Assembly (NCBI RefSeq): GCF_035270045.1
Contig: NZ_DATFIP010000038.1
Coordinates: 1 to 56,719 of the forward strand
Direction: 5' to 3'
Length of the DNA: 56,719 nucleotides
DNA from: Salibaculum sp035270045
Lineage (GTDB): Bacteria; Pseudomonadota; Alphaproteobacteria; Rhodobacterales; Rhodobacteraceae
Below, piece after piece: positions 1 through 8,454 of the stretch; within the stretch, counting starts at the first letter, position 1; each line of letters begins with the position of its first letter. The notes under the pieces are model-generated. The model ran no database searches, was not told where the DNA came from, and saw only the letters and a list, made by a program, of their open reading frames with translations. The translations under genes were made by a program, and so were the position numbers.

Positions 1-804
1 GCCCTCGACCTGCAGCATCTCGTTGTGCATCCAGACGCGGGCCATTTCCTCGGTGTCGTTCGCGCAGCAGCTTTGGGCGATCTCGTTCTCGTGGTGGGGG
101 AACATCAGGTCGTTGCCCCCGCCGTGGATGTCGAAGACCTCGCCCAGCAGGGCCTTGGCCATGGCGGAACACTCGATGTGCCACCCGGGCCGCCCCACGC
201 CCCAGGGGCTGTCCCAGCCCGGCTCGCCCGCCTGCGAGGGCTTCCACAGCACGAAATCCATCGGGTTGCGCTTGTAGGGCGCCACCTCGACCCGGGCGCC
301 GGCGATCATGTCGTCGACCGTGCGCCCGGACAGCCGGCCGTAATCGGCCTTCCAGCTGTCCACGGCGAACAGGACATGCCCCTCGGCCGCATAAGCGTGG
401 CCCTTGGCGACCAGGTCCTCGATCATCGCCACCATCTGCGCGATATAGGCCGTGGCGCGGGGCATCCGGCTGGGCTCCAGCACGCCGATCTCGGCCATGT
501 CGTCGAGATACCACTGGCTCGTCTCGGCGGTGATATCGGAAATCTCGCGCCCGGTCTCGGCCGCCCGCGCGTTGATCTTGTCATCAACGTCCGTGAAATT
601 GCGCACGTAGGTCACGTGATCGGCCCCGTATTCGTGGCGCAACAGCCGGAAAAGCACGTCAAAGACGATCGCGGGCCGCGCATTGCCCAGGTGCGCGCGG
701 TCATAGACCGTCGGACCGCAGACATACATGCGCACGTTCTGCGGATCGAGCGGCTCGAAAACCTCCTTGGTCTTCGTCCGGGTGTTGTAGAGTTCGATCG
801 TCAC
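1..804 (-). CDS. cysS: Cysteinyl-tRNA synthetase, 3' end cut by window
   Basis: Charges tRNA-Cys with cysteine in the cytoplasm. The frame reads VTIELYNTRTKTKEVFEPL from a GTG at 804, and 268 codons are present of the usual ~460. The class I signature appears as HLGN near residue 39. Zn-binding elements are visible: a Cys in CGPTVYD, WHIEC, and GGGNDLMFPHHENE. The window ends just after NEMLQVEG, immediately before where the KMSKS loop is expected, so the catalytic C-terminal part and the anticodon-binding domain are missing only because of the window edge. Gene identity is certain. The GTG start fits the family N-terminus; no closer ATG exists. Transcribed away from anmK, which is on the same strand 185 bp upstream. 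Confidence 0.95.
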   Translation of the reverse strand, partial: MTIELYNTRTKTKEVFEPLDPQNVRMYVCGPTVYDRAHLGNARPAIVFDVLFRLLRHEYGADHVTYVRNFTDVDDKINARAAETGREISDITAETSQWYLDDMAEIGVLEPSRMPRATAYIAQMVAMIEDLVAKGHAYAAEGHVLFAVDSWKADYGRLSGRTVDDMIAGARVEVAPYKRNPMDFVLWKPSQAGEPGWDSPWGVGRPGWHIECSAMAKALLGEVFDIHGGGNDLMFPHHENEIAQSCCANDTEEMARVWMHNEMLQVEG

Positions 805-989
805 GGCACGGCCTCGCAGCGGTTTTCGCCCGCGGGCTTAGCGACTTTCTGGATCAAGGGAAACGTGAAAGAGCGGCCCGCGCGACTGGTGTCAGCAGGG
901 AATGTTGCAGCAGATGATGCAAATGCTCTTCATGACGCCGAGATAACCGCGACGGCCCCGGTCTGGCAAGCCCCCGCGTGGCGGCGCTG

Positions 990-2093
990 TCACGATCCGC
1001 CGCGCGGATGGCTCAGGGTGCCGCCGCCCACCGGCGCGGCCACCCCCGTCGTGCCGGGGCAACTGGTGGACAGGCCGCGTGCCACGCGCACCGCAAGATA
1101 GGCGAAGGCCTGCGCCTCGATCATGTCACCGTCCAGGCCCGCGTCCTCGATCGGGGCGACGGAACAATCGCAACCAGCGGCAACCATCGCCATCAGCGTC
1201 CCGTTGTGCCGCCCCCCGCCCGCGACCAGCACCCGGGCGGGCGGTGCGGGACACTGGGCCAGCCCCCGGATCACCGCCGCGGCGGCGCAGGCGGTCAGCG
1301 TGGCCGCGGCATCGGCATCGTCCAGCCCGGCGACGGCTTCAGACAAGTGGGGAAAGTCATTCCGGTCCAGGGACTTCGGCGGTATTTTGAAGAAATGGGG
1401 GGACGACAGGAAGGCGGTGACGGTGGCGTCATCAACCGTACCGCGCGCCGCCAGCGCGCCGCCCGCGTCGTGGACCAGACCGCGCCGCGCCTGCACCAGG
1501 TCGTTGATCGGGGCATTGGCCGGGCCGGTGTCGAAGGCCAGAAGGGCGCCCGGCGCGTCGGGACCGGGCTGGCGCGGGTCGATCCATGTCAGGTTGCCGA
1601 CCCCGCCCAGGTTCAGGATGGCCAGCGGCGCCTCGGCCCCCAGCCAGCGGGCCAGCGCGAAATGGTAAAACGGGGCCAGCGGCGCCCCCTCGCCCCCCAT
1701 GCGCACGTCCGCCGACCGGAAATCCCAGACCACCGGCAGGCCAAGGACCTCGGCCAGCACCGCGCCGTCGCCGACCTGGTGCGTGCCGCGCCCCCGGGGA
1801 TCATGGGCAAGGGTCTGGCCGTGAAACCCCACCAGGGCGACCCCCTCAAGCCCGGACAGCGCCTGGGCATGGACCGTCTCGACGATCTCGCAGGCCTGGG
1901 CGACATCCGCGCCGGGCCACTTGCCCAGGGCGGCGCGCAGTACCGCTTGCTGGGCCGGGCCATAGGGCCGGAACCGGCTTTCACCGAGCCCGATCAACCG
2001 CTCGCCGTCAGTCTCGATCACGGCCACGTCCACCCCGTCGAGCGAGGTCCCGGACATGGCCCCCGCGACTCGAAGCACGTCCGCCTTCAACAT
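990..2093 (-). CDS. anmK: Anhydro-N-acetylmuramic acid kinase
   Basis: Phosphorylates and opens 1,6-anhydro-MurNAc from recycled peptidoglycan, giving MurNAc-6-phosphate. The 367-aa product has the family N-terminus AMSGTSLDGVDVAVIETDG (ATP-binding loop, residues ~10-28), a LGGVGNLTWI motif, and a C-terminal VAGGGRHNGTLM segment typical of the sugar kinase fold. The start at 2093 is chosen because GAGGAAAA lies 5 nt upstream; an in-frame ATG 48 nt further out would add a stretch not typical of the family. Divergent from tyrS across 62 bp, an arrangement I associate with Rhodobacterales. Confidence 0.93.
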   Translation of the reverse strand: MLKADVLRVAGAMSGTSLDGVDVAVIETDGERLIGLGESRFRPYGPAQQAVLRAALGKWPGADVAQACEIVETVHAQALSGLEGVALVGFHGQTLAHDPRGRGTHQVGDGAVLAEVLGLPVVWDFRSADVRMGGEGAPLAPFYHFALARWLGAEAPLAILNLGGVGNLTWIDPRQPGPDAPGALLAFDTGPANAPINDLVQARRGLVHDAGGALAARGTVDDATVTAFLSSPHFFKIPPKSLDRNDFPHLSEAVAGLDDADAAATLTACAAAAVIRGLAQCPAPPARVLVAGGGRHNGTLMAMVAAGCDCSVAPIEDAGLDGDMIEAQAFAYLAVRVARGLSTSCPGTTGVAAPVGGGTLSHPRGGS

Positions 2094-2155
2094 CCGCTTT
2101 TCCTCTGTCCGACAGCCATCTATAGAGTGCGCCGAAGCCACTGCGGGGACAAGAC
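2094..2155. promoter_or_regulatory. Divergent anmK/tyrS intergenic region
   Basis: This 62-bp gap must hold the promoters of both genes. A near-palindromic CTATAG centred at about 2122 could serve as a -10 element in either direction, but I see no convincing -35 element at the right distance for either gene. Confidence 0.3.
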
Positions 2156-3415
2156 ATGACCTATCATCCCAAGTCCGATTTCATGGCCACGATCATGGAG
2201 CGTGGGTTCCTGGCCGACTGCACGGATTACCAGGGCCTGGACGAGGCGCTGAGCAAGGGGATGGTGACCGCCTACATCGGCTATGACGCGACGGCGCAGT
2301 CGCTGCACGTGGGGCACTTGCTGAACATCATGCTGCTGCGCTGGTTCCAGAAAACCGGGCACAGGCCCGTCACCCTGATGGGCGGCGGCACCACCAAGGT
2401 GGGCGATCCGTCGTTCCGCGCCGACGAGCGTCCGCTGCTGACCCCCGACCGGATCGACGCCAACATCGCCGGGATGCAGGCAGTCTTCGCGCAGTACCTG
2501 GACTACGGCGCGGATGCCGCGCGGGGGACCACGGCATTGATGCTGAACAACGCCGAGTGGCTGGACGGTCTGAACTACCTCGACTTCCTGCGCGACATCG
2601 GGCGGCATTTCTCGGTCAACCGGATGCTGTCCTTCGAGTCGGTGAAATCGCGGCTGGACCGGGAACAAAGCCTGTCGTTCCTCGAATTCAACTACATGAT
2701 CCTGCAAGCCTATGATTTTCTGGAGCTGAACCGCCGATATGGTTGCCTGTTGCAGATGGGTGGCTCGGATCAATGGGGCAACATCGTCAATGGCATCGAC
2801 CTGACCCGCCGGGTGCTGGACCGCGAGATTTACGGGCTGACAACGCCGCTTCTGACGACATCGGACGGGCGCAAGATGGGCAAATCCGCCGGCGGCGCGA
2901 TCTGGCTGAATTCCGAGATGCTGAGCCCTTATGAGTTCTGGCAGTTCTGGCGCAACACCACCGACGCGGACACGGGCAGGTTCCTGAAACTCTATACCGA
3001 GTTGCCCGTGGAGGAATGCGACCGGCTGGGCGCGCTGGGCGGCTCCGAGATCAACGCGGCCAAGATCATCCTGGCCAACGAAGTGACGGGCCTGTTGCAC
3101 GGGCCCGAGGCGGCCGAGGCGGCCGAGGCCACCGCGCGCGAGGTCTTCGAAAAGGGTGGTGCCGGCAGCGAGTTGCCGACCCTGACGCTGACCGCGCAGG
3201 ACATCGGAGAAGGGATTTCCGTGGCCCAGCTTATCGTGCGCTCCGGGCTGGCGGGCAGTGGCAAGGAGGCCAAGCGCCTGATCGCCGACAACGGCGCGCG
3301 GCTTGACGATGCGCCGCTGACGGATGCCGGCAGGATGATTACCACCACCGACCTTGCCAGTCCAATCAAGCTTTCGGCGGGCAAGAAACGCCACGCCATG
3401 GTCGAACTGGGCTAG
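2156..3415 (+). CDS. tyrS: Tyrosyl-tRNA synthetase
   Basis: Class I aminoacyl-tRNA synthetase that charges tRNA-Tyr. At 419 aa it has normal length for the bacterial TyrRS form. The HIGH-type motif is HVGHL at residues 51-55, the tyrosine-site region GGSDQWGNIVNGIDL is clear, and the KMSKS loop appears as KMGKS near residue 240. The C-terminus has the S4 RNA-binding domain (VAQLIVRSGLAGSGKEAKRL). Its stop codon overlaps the stop of a possible small minus-strand gene, sharing CTAG. Confidence 0.97.
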   Translation: MTYHPKSDFMATIMERGFLADCTDYQGLDEALSKGMVTAYIGYDATAQSLHVGHLLNIMLLRWFQKTGHRPVTLMGGGTTKVGDPSFRADERPLLTPDRIDANIAGMQAVFAQYLDYGADAARGTTALMLNNAEWLDGLNYLDFLRDIGRHFSVNRMLSFESVKSRLDREQSLSFLEFNYMILQAYDFLELNRRYGCLLQMGGSDQWGNIVNGIDLTRRVLDREIYGLTTPLLTTSDGRKMGKSAGGAIWLNSEMLSPYEFWQFWRNTTDADTGRFLKLYTELPVEECDRLGALGGSEINAAKIILANEVTGLLHGPEAAEAAEATAREVFEKGGAGSELPTLTLTAQDIGEGISVAQLIVRSGLAGSGKEAKRLIADNGARLDDAPLTDAGRMITTTDLASPIKLSAGKKRHAMVELG

Positions 3416-3588
3416 AAGACGGCCCCGTCCAGCACGGACCGCCCCCTGCCCCGAGGCGCGTCGCGAGGCACACGGTCCGACAGCCTGGCGGGGGCGACAC
3501 AGGCATAACACCGGCCCGAGACCGCGAACCACGGGGGCGGAATCGGGGCTGGCGATGCGCGGCGCGATCTTCTAAGGATCGGGTCCAT
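3412..3588 (-). CDS. Possible small hypothetical protein between tyrS and fur
   Basis: A 58-codon minus-strand frame fills the gap between tyrS and fur. It starts inside the first two codons of fur, ends with a TAG that shares CTAG with the tyrS stop, and reads in part WFAVSGRCYACVAPARLSD. Over its last 43 codons GC content by codon position runs third > first > second (about 84, 72 and 60 percent by hand count), the pattern of real genes in this genome. I do not recognise the family, and no strong Shine-Dalgarno is visible. It may be a true small protein with a CxxC-like pair or a chance frame. Confidence 0.3.
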   Translation of the reverse strand: MDPILRRSRRASPAPIPPPWFAVSGRCYACVAPARLSDRVPRDAPRGRGRSVLDGAVF

Positions 3589-4009
3589 GTCCAAGACCAT
3601 CCTCGAAAGATGCGCGGCCCGGGGCCTGCGCCTGACCGACCAGCGCCGCACCATCGCGGGCGTGCTGGACGCGGCCGAGGATCATCCAAATGTCGAGGAA
3701 CTGCACGCTCGCGCAATGCGGGCCGACCCGCGAATCTCGCTGGCGACGGTCTATCGCACGGTCAAGCTCTTCGAGGAGGAAGGCATCCTGGACAGACTGG
3801 ATTTCGGCGACGGCCGCGCCCGCTACGAGACCGCTGACCAGGGCCACCACGACCACCTGATCGACCTGGAGACCGGCGCGGTTATCGAGTTCGTGGACGA
3901 CGAGATCGAGGCGTTGCAGGAGCGGATCGCCCGGCGGCTGGGGTACCGGCTCAAGGGACACAGGCTGGAACTCTACGGCGTGCCGATCAAGCGTGGCGGG
4001 GCCAAGTGA
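3587..4009 (+). CDS. fur: Fur-family regulator, Mur (Mn-responsive) type
   Basis: Metal-dependent repressor of 140 aa. An N-terminal winged helix (SLATVYRTVKLFEEEG, residues ~51-66) is followed by the metal-binding HHDHLIDLETGAVIEF at 87-102 and the dimerisation end HRLELYGVP. The position where many Fur proteins carry a CxxC Zn pair reads DLET, so the structural Zn cysteines are absent. Alphaproteobacterial Fur proteins of this type usually act as Mur, sensing Mn(II). That assignment is family knowledge, not proven here. The stop overlaps the GTG start of the next gene by 3 nt, so it is cotranscribed with two EamA transporters. Confidence 0.9.
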   Translation: MSKTILERCAARGLRLTDQRRTIAGVLDAAEDHPNVEELHARAMRADPRISLATVYRTVKLFEEEGILDRLDFGDGRARYETADQGHHDHLIDLETGAVIEFVDDEIEALQERIARRLGYRLKGHRLELYGVPIKRGGAK

Positions 4010-4887
4010 ACAATCTGATCGGCGCTTTCTGGATGATCATGGCCATGGCCTGTTTCGCCCTGGTCGATACCTGCATCAAGCTGGCCACTGTCAGCGTGCC
4101 GCGCGCGCAGGTGGTCGTGGTGATGGGGGCCGTGGGGCTGCTGGCGTTTGCCCTCGCCGCGCGCGCCCGCGGCCTCAAGCCGATGCCGCCCGAGATATTC
4201 CGCGGCCCCTCCCTGCTGCGCGCGGCCGGAGAGGCCGGCGCGTCCACGTGTTTCGTCTTTTCTCTTTCCGAGGTGGACCTGTCGCTCTTTACCACCATCG
4301 TGCAGGCCAACCCGCTACTGGTGGTCCTGGGGGCGGCACTGTTTCTGGGCGAACCCGTGGGCTGGCGTCGCTGGCTGGCCATCCTCCTCGGCATGGTGGG
4401 CGTGCTGATCGTCCTGCGCCCCACCGGCGGGGATTTCAACGCCTTCGCGCTGCTGGTCTTTCTCGGCGTGCTGTCGCAGTCGATCCGCGACCTGGCCACC
4501 CGGCGCGTTGCCAAAGGCATTCATACCCTGCAACTCTCCTGCGGGTCCTTCCTGGCGCTGATCGCCGCCGGTTTCGTCATCGGAATCGTCCAGAACACAC
4601 CGCCCATACGACCCGAAGGCATGGCATGGCTCTATCTTTTCGGGGCCGCGGGCCTGTTCATGCCGGCGATCTATGCCATGGTGGCCGCGATGCGGGTAGG
4701 CGAGATCGGCTTCGTCGCGCCCTTCCGCTACAGTCGCATCCTCTTCGGGCTGGGCCTTGGCGTCGTGATCTTCGGCGAGACGCTCGATGCCTACACCCTG
4801 ACCGGCGCGGCGCTGATCGTGGGCACGGGGCTTTATTCCTTGTGGCGCGAGACCCGCAAGCGCCCCGCAACGGGCGCGACCGGCTGA
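4006..4887 (+). CDS. EamA/DMT-family transporter (first of tandem pair)
   Basis: A 293-aa inner-membrane protein with about ten hydrophobic helices in two EamA repeats (roughly residues 5-140 and 150-285). The repeats show the family pattern: a charged loop, then LGAALFLGEPVGWRRWLAI and later GEIGFVAPFRYSRILFGL. The GTG start overlaps the fur stop (GTGA), and its own stop overlaps the next start (TGATG). Substrate unknown; the family exports amino acids, cofactors and other metabolites. It is a paralogue of the following gene. Confidence 0.88.
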   Translation: MNNLIGAFWMIMAMACFALVDTCIKLATVSVPRAQVVVVMGAVGLLAFALAARARGLKPMPPEIFRGPSLLRAAGEAGASTCFVFSLSEVDLSLFTTIVQANPLLVVLGAALFLGEPVGWRRWLAILLGMVGVLIVLRPTGGDFNAFALLVFLGVLSQSIRDLATRRVAKGIHTLQLSCGSFLALIAAGFVIGIVQNTPPIRPEGMAWLYLFGAAGLFMPAIYAMVAAMRVGEIGFVAPFRYSRILFGLGLGVVIFGETLDAYTLTGAALIVGTGLYSLWRETRKRPATGATG

Positions 4888-5777
4888 TGGAGAACCTGCG
4901 CGGCGCCGCCTTCATGACACTGTCGATGCTGGGCTTCGCCATCGAGGACGCCCTTATCAAGACCGTGGCCGCGCGCCTGCCGGCCGGGCAGATCATCGCC
5001 CTGCTGGGGCTGGCGGGCGCGGTGCTGTTTCTCGCCTGGCTGGCCCTGCGTGGCCAGAGGCTCTTTGTGCGCGCGCAACTGGAACCCCGGGTGCTGATGC
5101 GCACGGGCTGCGAGGCACTTGGCACCGCCTTCTTCGTCACCTCCCTGACGCTGATCCCGCTGACCCTGGCCTCGGCGGTGATCCAGGCGACGCCGCTGAT
5201 GGTGGCCCTGGGCGCGGCGCTTTTCCTGGGCCAGCCAGTGGGCTGGCGCCGCTGGACGGCCATCGGGGTCGGATTCGCCGGGATCCTGTTGATCCTGCGG
5301 CCCGGCAGCGCGGATTTCGACCCGCTGGTCCTTCTGGCCGTGGCCGGGATGCTGGGGCTTGCGGGGCGCGACCTGCTGACCAGGGCGATGAACTCGACCA
5401 TAACCGGTCCGCACCTGTCGATCATGGCCTTCCTCGGCCTCGTGCCCACCGGACTGTTGCTGGTCACGGTGCAGGGGCAGAGCGTGTTGCTGCCGACGCT
5501 GCGCGAGGCGGCGCTGCTGAGCGTCTGTGTCGTCATCGGCATGGTGGCCTACCTGGCGATCATCGCGGCGACCCGTGCGGGGGATGCCGCCGTGATCTCT
5601 TCCTTCCGCTATGCGCGCATGGTCTTTGCCCTGGCCATCGGTTGGCTGGTGTTCAGAGAACAGCCCGACGCCCTGACCCTGATCGGGGTGGCCGTGGTTA
5701 TTGCCGCGGGGCTTTATACCCTGATCCGGGAACGCCGGTTGCGCCGGGCTTCCCTCGGGGCCGCCAAGCCGTTATAG
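4887..5777 (+). CDS. EamA/DMT-family transporter (second of tandem pair)
   Basis: A 296-aa membrane protein of ten predicted helices, homologous to the upstream gene (shared pattern ALGAALFLGQPVGWRRW against LGAALFLGEPVGWRRW, and SSFRYARMVFAL against APFRYSRILFGL). The start ATG shares its A with the TGA of the first copy, so translation is probably coupled. The pair looks like a tandem duplication and may work as a heteromeric or redundant exporter under the same promoter as fur. Substrate cannot be assigned from the sequence. Confidence 0.88.
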   Translation: MENLRGAAFMTLSMLGFAIEDALIKTVAARLPAGQIIALLGLAGAVLFLAWLALRGQRLFVRAQLEPRVLMRTGCEALGTAFFVTSLTLIPLTLASAVIQATPLMVALGAALFLGQPVGWRRWTAIGVGFAGILLILRPGSADFDPLVLLAVAGMLGLAGRDLLTRAMNSTITGPHLSIMAFLGLVPTGLLLVTVQGQSVLLPTLREAALLSVCVVIGMVAYLAIIAATRAGDAAVISSFRYARMVFALAIGWLVFREQPDALTLIGVAVVIAAGLYTLIRERRLRRASLGAAKPL

Positions 5778-5826
5778 CAGCGGCGAGAGACGCCCTGTTT
5801 GCGCTAACAACGCCAAAGGATACCCC

Positions 5827-7101
5827 ATGAGCACCATCATCGACATCCACGCCCGCGAAATCCTCGACAGCCGGGGCAATCCCACCGTCGAGGTCGACGT
5901 GACCCTCGAGGACGGCACCATGGGCCGCGCCGCCGTGCCCTCGGGCGCCTCCACCGGGGCCTACGAGGCCGTCGAGCGCCGCGACAACGACAAGGCCCGC
6001 TACATGGGCAAGGGCGTGCTGGAAGCGGTCGAGGCCGTCAACGGCGAGATCGCCGAGACCCTTCTTGGTTTCGACGCCACCGAGCAGGTGGCCATCGACA
6101 GTGCCATGATCGAACTGGACGGCACCGACAACAAGGGCCGGCTCGGGGCCAATGCCATCCTCGGCGTGTCCCTCGCGGTGGCCAAGGCCGCTGCCGACTT
6201 TTCCATGCAGCCGCTGTTCCGCTATGTCGGCGGCACCTCGGCCCGCGTCCTGCCGGTGCCGATGATGAACATCATCAACGGCGGCGAACACGCCGACAAC
6301 CCGATCGACATCCAGGAATTCATGATCATGCCGGTCAGCGCGGACAATATCCGCGACGCCGTGCGCATGGGCTCGGAGGTGTTCCACACCCTCAAGAAGG
6401 AACTGGTGGCCGCGGGCATGTCCACCGGGCTTGGCGACGAGGGGGGCTTTGCCCCGGAGCTCGGCAGCACCCGAGAGGCGCTCGATTTCATCCTGAAATC
6501 CATCGCGAAGGCCGGCTACACACCGGGCGAGGATATCGTACTGGCGCTGGATTGCGCCGCCACGGAATACTTCAAGGACGGCAAGTATGTCTTTGCGGGG
6601 GAAGGACAAACCCTGACATCCGAGGAAAACGTCGCCTACCTGGAGGCGCTGGTCAGGGACTATCCCATCATCTCGATCGAGGATGGCATGTCCGAGGATG
6701 ACTGGGAGGGCTGGGTCGCCCTGACCCGGGCGATCGGCGACAAGGTGCAACTTGTGGGCGATGACCTGTTCGTGACCAATCCCGACCGGCTGGCCACCGG
6801 CATCGAGAAAGGCGCGGGCAACTCCATGCTGGTCAAGGTCAACCAGATCGGCAGCCTGACCGAGACGCTTCAGGCGGTCGAGATGGCCCACCGCGCGGGG
6901 ATGACCAACGTGATGTCGCACCGCTCGGGCGAGACCGAGGATGCGACCATCGCCGACCTGGCCGTGGCGACCAACTGCGGCCAGATCAAGACCGGCTCTC
7001 TGGCCCGCTCGGACCGGCTGGCCAAGTACAACCAGCTGATCCGTATCGAGGAATACCTGGGCGAGGCCGCCACCTATGCGGGCCGGTCGATCCTGAAGTA
7101 G
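5827..7101 (+). CDS. eno: Enolase
   Basis: Glycolytic enzyme interconverting 2-phosphoglycerate and phosphoenolpyruvate; also part of RNA degradosomes in many bacteria. The 424 aa are colinear with bacterial enolases: GASTGAYEA (residues ~40-48), the Mg-binding ALDCAATEY and SIEDGMSEDDW, DDLFVTN, the catalytic Lys near 337 in LVKVNQIGS, and SHRSGETED. AAAGGA stands 6 nt before the ATG. Followed by a strong hairpin at 7109-7132. Confidence 0.98.
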   Translation: MSTIIDIHAREILDSRGNPTVEVDVTLEDGTMGRAAVPSGASTGAYEAVERRDNDKARYMGKGVLEAVEAVNGEIAETLLGFDATEQVAIDSAMIELDGTDNKGRLGANAILGVSLAVAKAAADFSMQPLFRYVGGTSARVLPVPMMNIINGGEHADNPIDIQEFMIMPVSADNIRDAVRMGSEVFHTLKKELVAAGMSTGLGDEGGFAPELGSTREALDFILKSIAKAGYTPGEDIVLALDCAATEYFKDGKYVFAGEGQTLTSEENVAYLEALVRDYPIISIEDGMSEDDWEGWVALTRAIGDKVQLVGDDLFVTNPDRLATGIEKGAGNSMLVKVNQIGSLTETLQAVEMAHRAGMTNVMSHRSGETEDATIADLAVATNCGQIKTGSLARSDRLAKYNQLIRIEEYLGEAATYAGRSILK

Positions 7102-7108
7102 GATCTGC

Positions 7109-7132
7109 CCGGTGTCCCGGAGGGGACACCGG
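7109..7132. terminator. Hairpin between convergent eno and lipoprotein genes
   Basis: A perfect 10-bp stem, CCGGTGTCCC paired with GGGACACCGG, closes a GGAG loop 7 nt after the eno stop. There is no T-tract on either strand, so it may act as a bidirectional mRNA 3' end or stabiliser and not as a classic intrinsic terminator. Confidence 0.5.
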
Positions 7133-7145
7133 AAGCGGTGGGCCC

Positions 7146-7415
7146 TTACGGGCAGGGCGCGGTGTAATAGGTTCCGTCGCCGCGGGCATAGGCGCAGGAT
7201 TGGCCATTCTGGTTCTGCGCCACGACGGTCCCGGCGGCGGCCCCGCCAAGCGCCGCGATCAGGCGCCAGTCGTCGTCGGCCTGCAGCACGTCCGCCGCGA
7301 TCAACCCGGCGGCGGCGCCCCCGGCAAGCCCGGCCACGGTGCGCTGTTCGGCGGTCAGGCTCTCGCAAGCGGTCAGGACGGACAGCCCGAACAGGGCGAG
7401 GATCAGCGATCTCAT
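7146..7415 (-). CDS. Small lipoprotein with glycine-zipper segments
   Basis: An 89-aa protein with a type II signal peptide: MRSLILALFGLSV followed by the lipobox LTAC, Cys at 17. The mature part has two Gly/Ala-rich membrane-like segments (LAGGAAAGLIAADVL and ALGGAAAGTVVAQN) resembling glycine-zipper outer-membrane lipoproteins, and ends with two Cys that could form a disulfide. The start at 7415 has AAGGAG 7 nt upstream, so the in-frame ATG eight codons further out is not preferred. Function unknown; an envelope location is likely. Confidence 0.75.
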   Translation of the reverse strand: MRSLILALFGLSVLTACESLTAEQRTVAGLAGGAAAGLIAADVLQADDDWRLIAALGGAAAGTVVAQNQNGQSCAYARGDGTYYTAPCP

Positions 7416-7602
7416 TGCAATCTCCTTGGTTTTTGACACGCCGGATCACGGCGCCTCGCATTGACCATCTCAGCGCGACCCGGGGTGCGGCGACAGGTAG
7501 CGGCAGCTTGCCCTTGGCCCCGCAGAATCCTGCCGACCGGGGGCTGCACCATCGGCAGGATCATGCCAGGTTGTGTCCGCCAGTCCTGACCGGAGCCCTG
7601 CA

Positions 7603-8034
7603 ATGACCGCTGACGAGATCATCACCCGCCTGGGCCTCGCCCCGCACCCAGAAGGCGGGCATTACCGTGAAACCTGGGTGGCGGCCGAACGTGTCGCGGA
7701 CCAGCCCGACCGCCCGGCGGGAACCTGCATCCACTTCCTGCTGCAAGACGGGGAGACCAGCCACTGGCACAGGGTGGACGCCACCGAGATCTGGCATTTC
7801 CACGCCGGGGCGCCGCTGGTGCTGTCCATGGCGGAAACCGATGCAGGCCCGAGGACCGACCATCGCCTCGGCCCCGACCTGGCCGCACAAGAGGCGCCCC
7901 AGTTGATCGTGCCGCCGCACTGGTGGCAGGCCGCGCGCAGCACCGGCGCCTGGACGCTGGTCAGTTGCACCGTCAGCCCGGGGTTCCGGTTCGAAGGGTT
8001 CGATCTGGCGCCGCCCGGATTCGACATCCTCTAG
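7603..8034 (+). CDS. DUF985 cupin-like protein
   Basis: A 143-aa protein matching the DUF985/cupin_5 family: HPEGGHYRETW near the N-terminus, TCIHFLLQDGETSHWHRVDATEIWHFH as the metal-site strand region, then VPPHWWQAA and a C-terminal CTVSPGFRFEGFDL. The family adopts a small beta-barrel (RmlC-like cupin) with no firmly established reaction. The ATG at 7603 has GGAG about 8 nt upstream; a GTG 30 nt earlier lacks a good Shine-Dalgarno. Confidence 0.85.
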   Translation: MTADEIITRLGLAPHPEGGHYRETWVAAERVADQPDRPAGTCIHFLLQDGETSHWHRVDATEIWHFHAGAPLVLSMAETDAGPRTDHRLGPDLAAQEAPQLIVPPHWWQAARSTGAWTLVSCTVSPGFRFEGFDLAPPGFDIL

Positions 8035-8038
8035 ACCA

Positions 8039-8104
8039 AGAAGGGGGCGCTGCGCCCGTCCCGCCAGGCGGGACTCCCCCCGGGATATTCGGGATCCAAG
8101 GAAA
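8039..8104 (+). repeat. Two-hairpin intergenic repeat, copy A
   Basis: The element begins GAAGGGGGCGCTGCGCCC (stem 8045-8057), continues with a second perfect stem, GTCCCGCC/GGCGGGAC (8058-8074), and ends with a conserved tail containing CCCCGGGATATT (8078-8089) and a purine run. Copy B on the other strand shares the ends and tail but has different bases in the second stem. I recall similar elements as common between genes in Rhodobacterales; this could not be checked here. Confidence 0.7.
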
Positions 8105-8156
8105 GGCCCCGGCAAAGGTCACCAGGTGCCTTGCCGGGGCCCGGAGCTTTCTCCGG
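8105..8156 (+). other. Two adjacent strong hairpins between repeat copies
   Basis: GGCCCCGGCAA (8105-8115) pairs exactly with TTGCCGGGGCC (8131-8141). The next stem, CCGGAG/CTCCGG (8141-8156), has a CTTT loop. No T-tract follows. The structure may end or process the transcript of the upstream cupin gene. Confidence 0.5.
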
Positions 8157-8228
8157 ACACGGCCATCGGCGTCCCCGCCTGTACCGCTCATACAAGAGTT
8201 CCGATTCCATTCAAGAAAGCGTTACGCG

Positions 8229-8295
8229 CCTTCTTTGGACCGGAAATATCCCGGGGTGAATTGGCCGTCAGGCCAAGAGGGGCAGCGCCCCTTCT
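8229..8295 (-). repeat. Two-hairpin intergenic repeat, copy B (inverted)
   Basis: Read on the minus strand it has the same plan as copy A: GAAGGGGCGCTGCCCC, a second hairpin TTGGCC/GGCCAA (8261-8276), then CACCCCGGGATATT and CCGGTCCAAAGAA. The second stem differs from copy A at most positions yet still pairs, so structure is kept while sequence changes. The two copies lie about 125 bp apart in opposite orientation. Confidence 0.7.
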
Positions 8296-8324
8296 CGGTC
8301 GGCTCGGGCGGTGCCCGAGACGAA

Positions 8325-8363
8325 GAAACGGGGGCCGAAGCCCCCGCTCAAGTTTCGCCGTCC
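8325..8363 (+). repeat. 39-bp direct repeat, unit 1
   Basis: GGGGGCCGAAGCCCCC hairpin followed by a tail ending AGTTTCGCCGTCC. Nearly identical to the unit at 8455-8493; the two start 130 bp apart. Confidence 0.65.
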
Positions 8364-8454
8364 CCGGGGAATGCCCCGCATTCACCGTCCAAGGACAGAG
8401 CGGATTGGCCGCGCCAATCTGCGGAGTCCGCAGGTGCAGCCCGATTGAGACAGA

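Noticed and set aside
902..946. Short Met/Gln-rich frame of 14 codons between cysS and anmK
   Set aside because: Too short, no Shine-Dalgarno and no conserved feature; the 185-bp gap shows nothing else.
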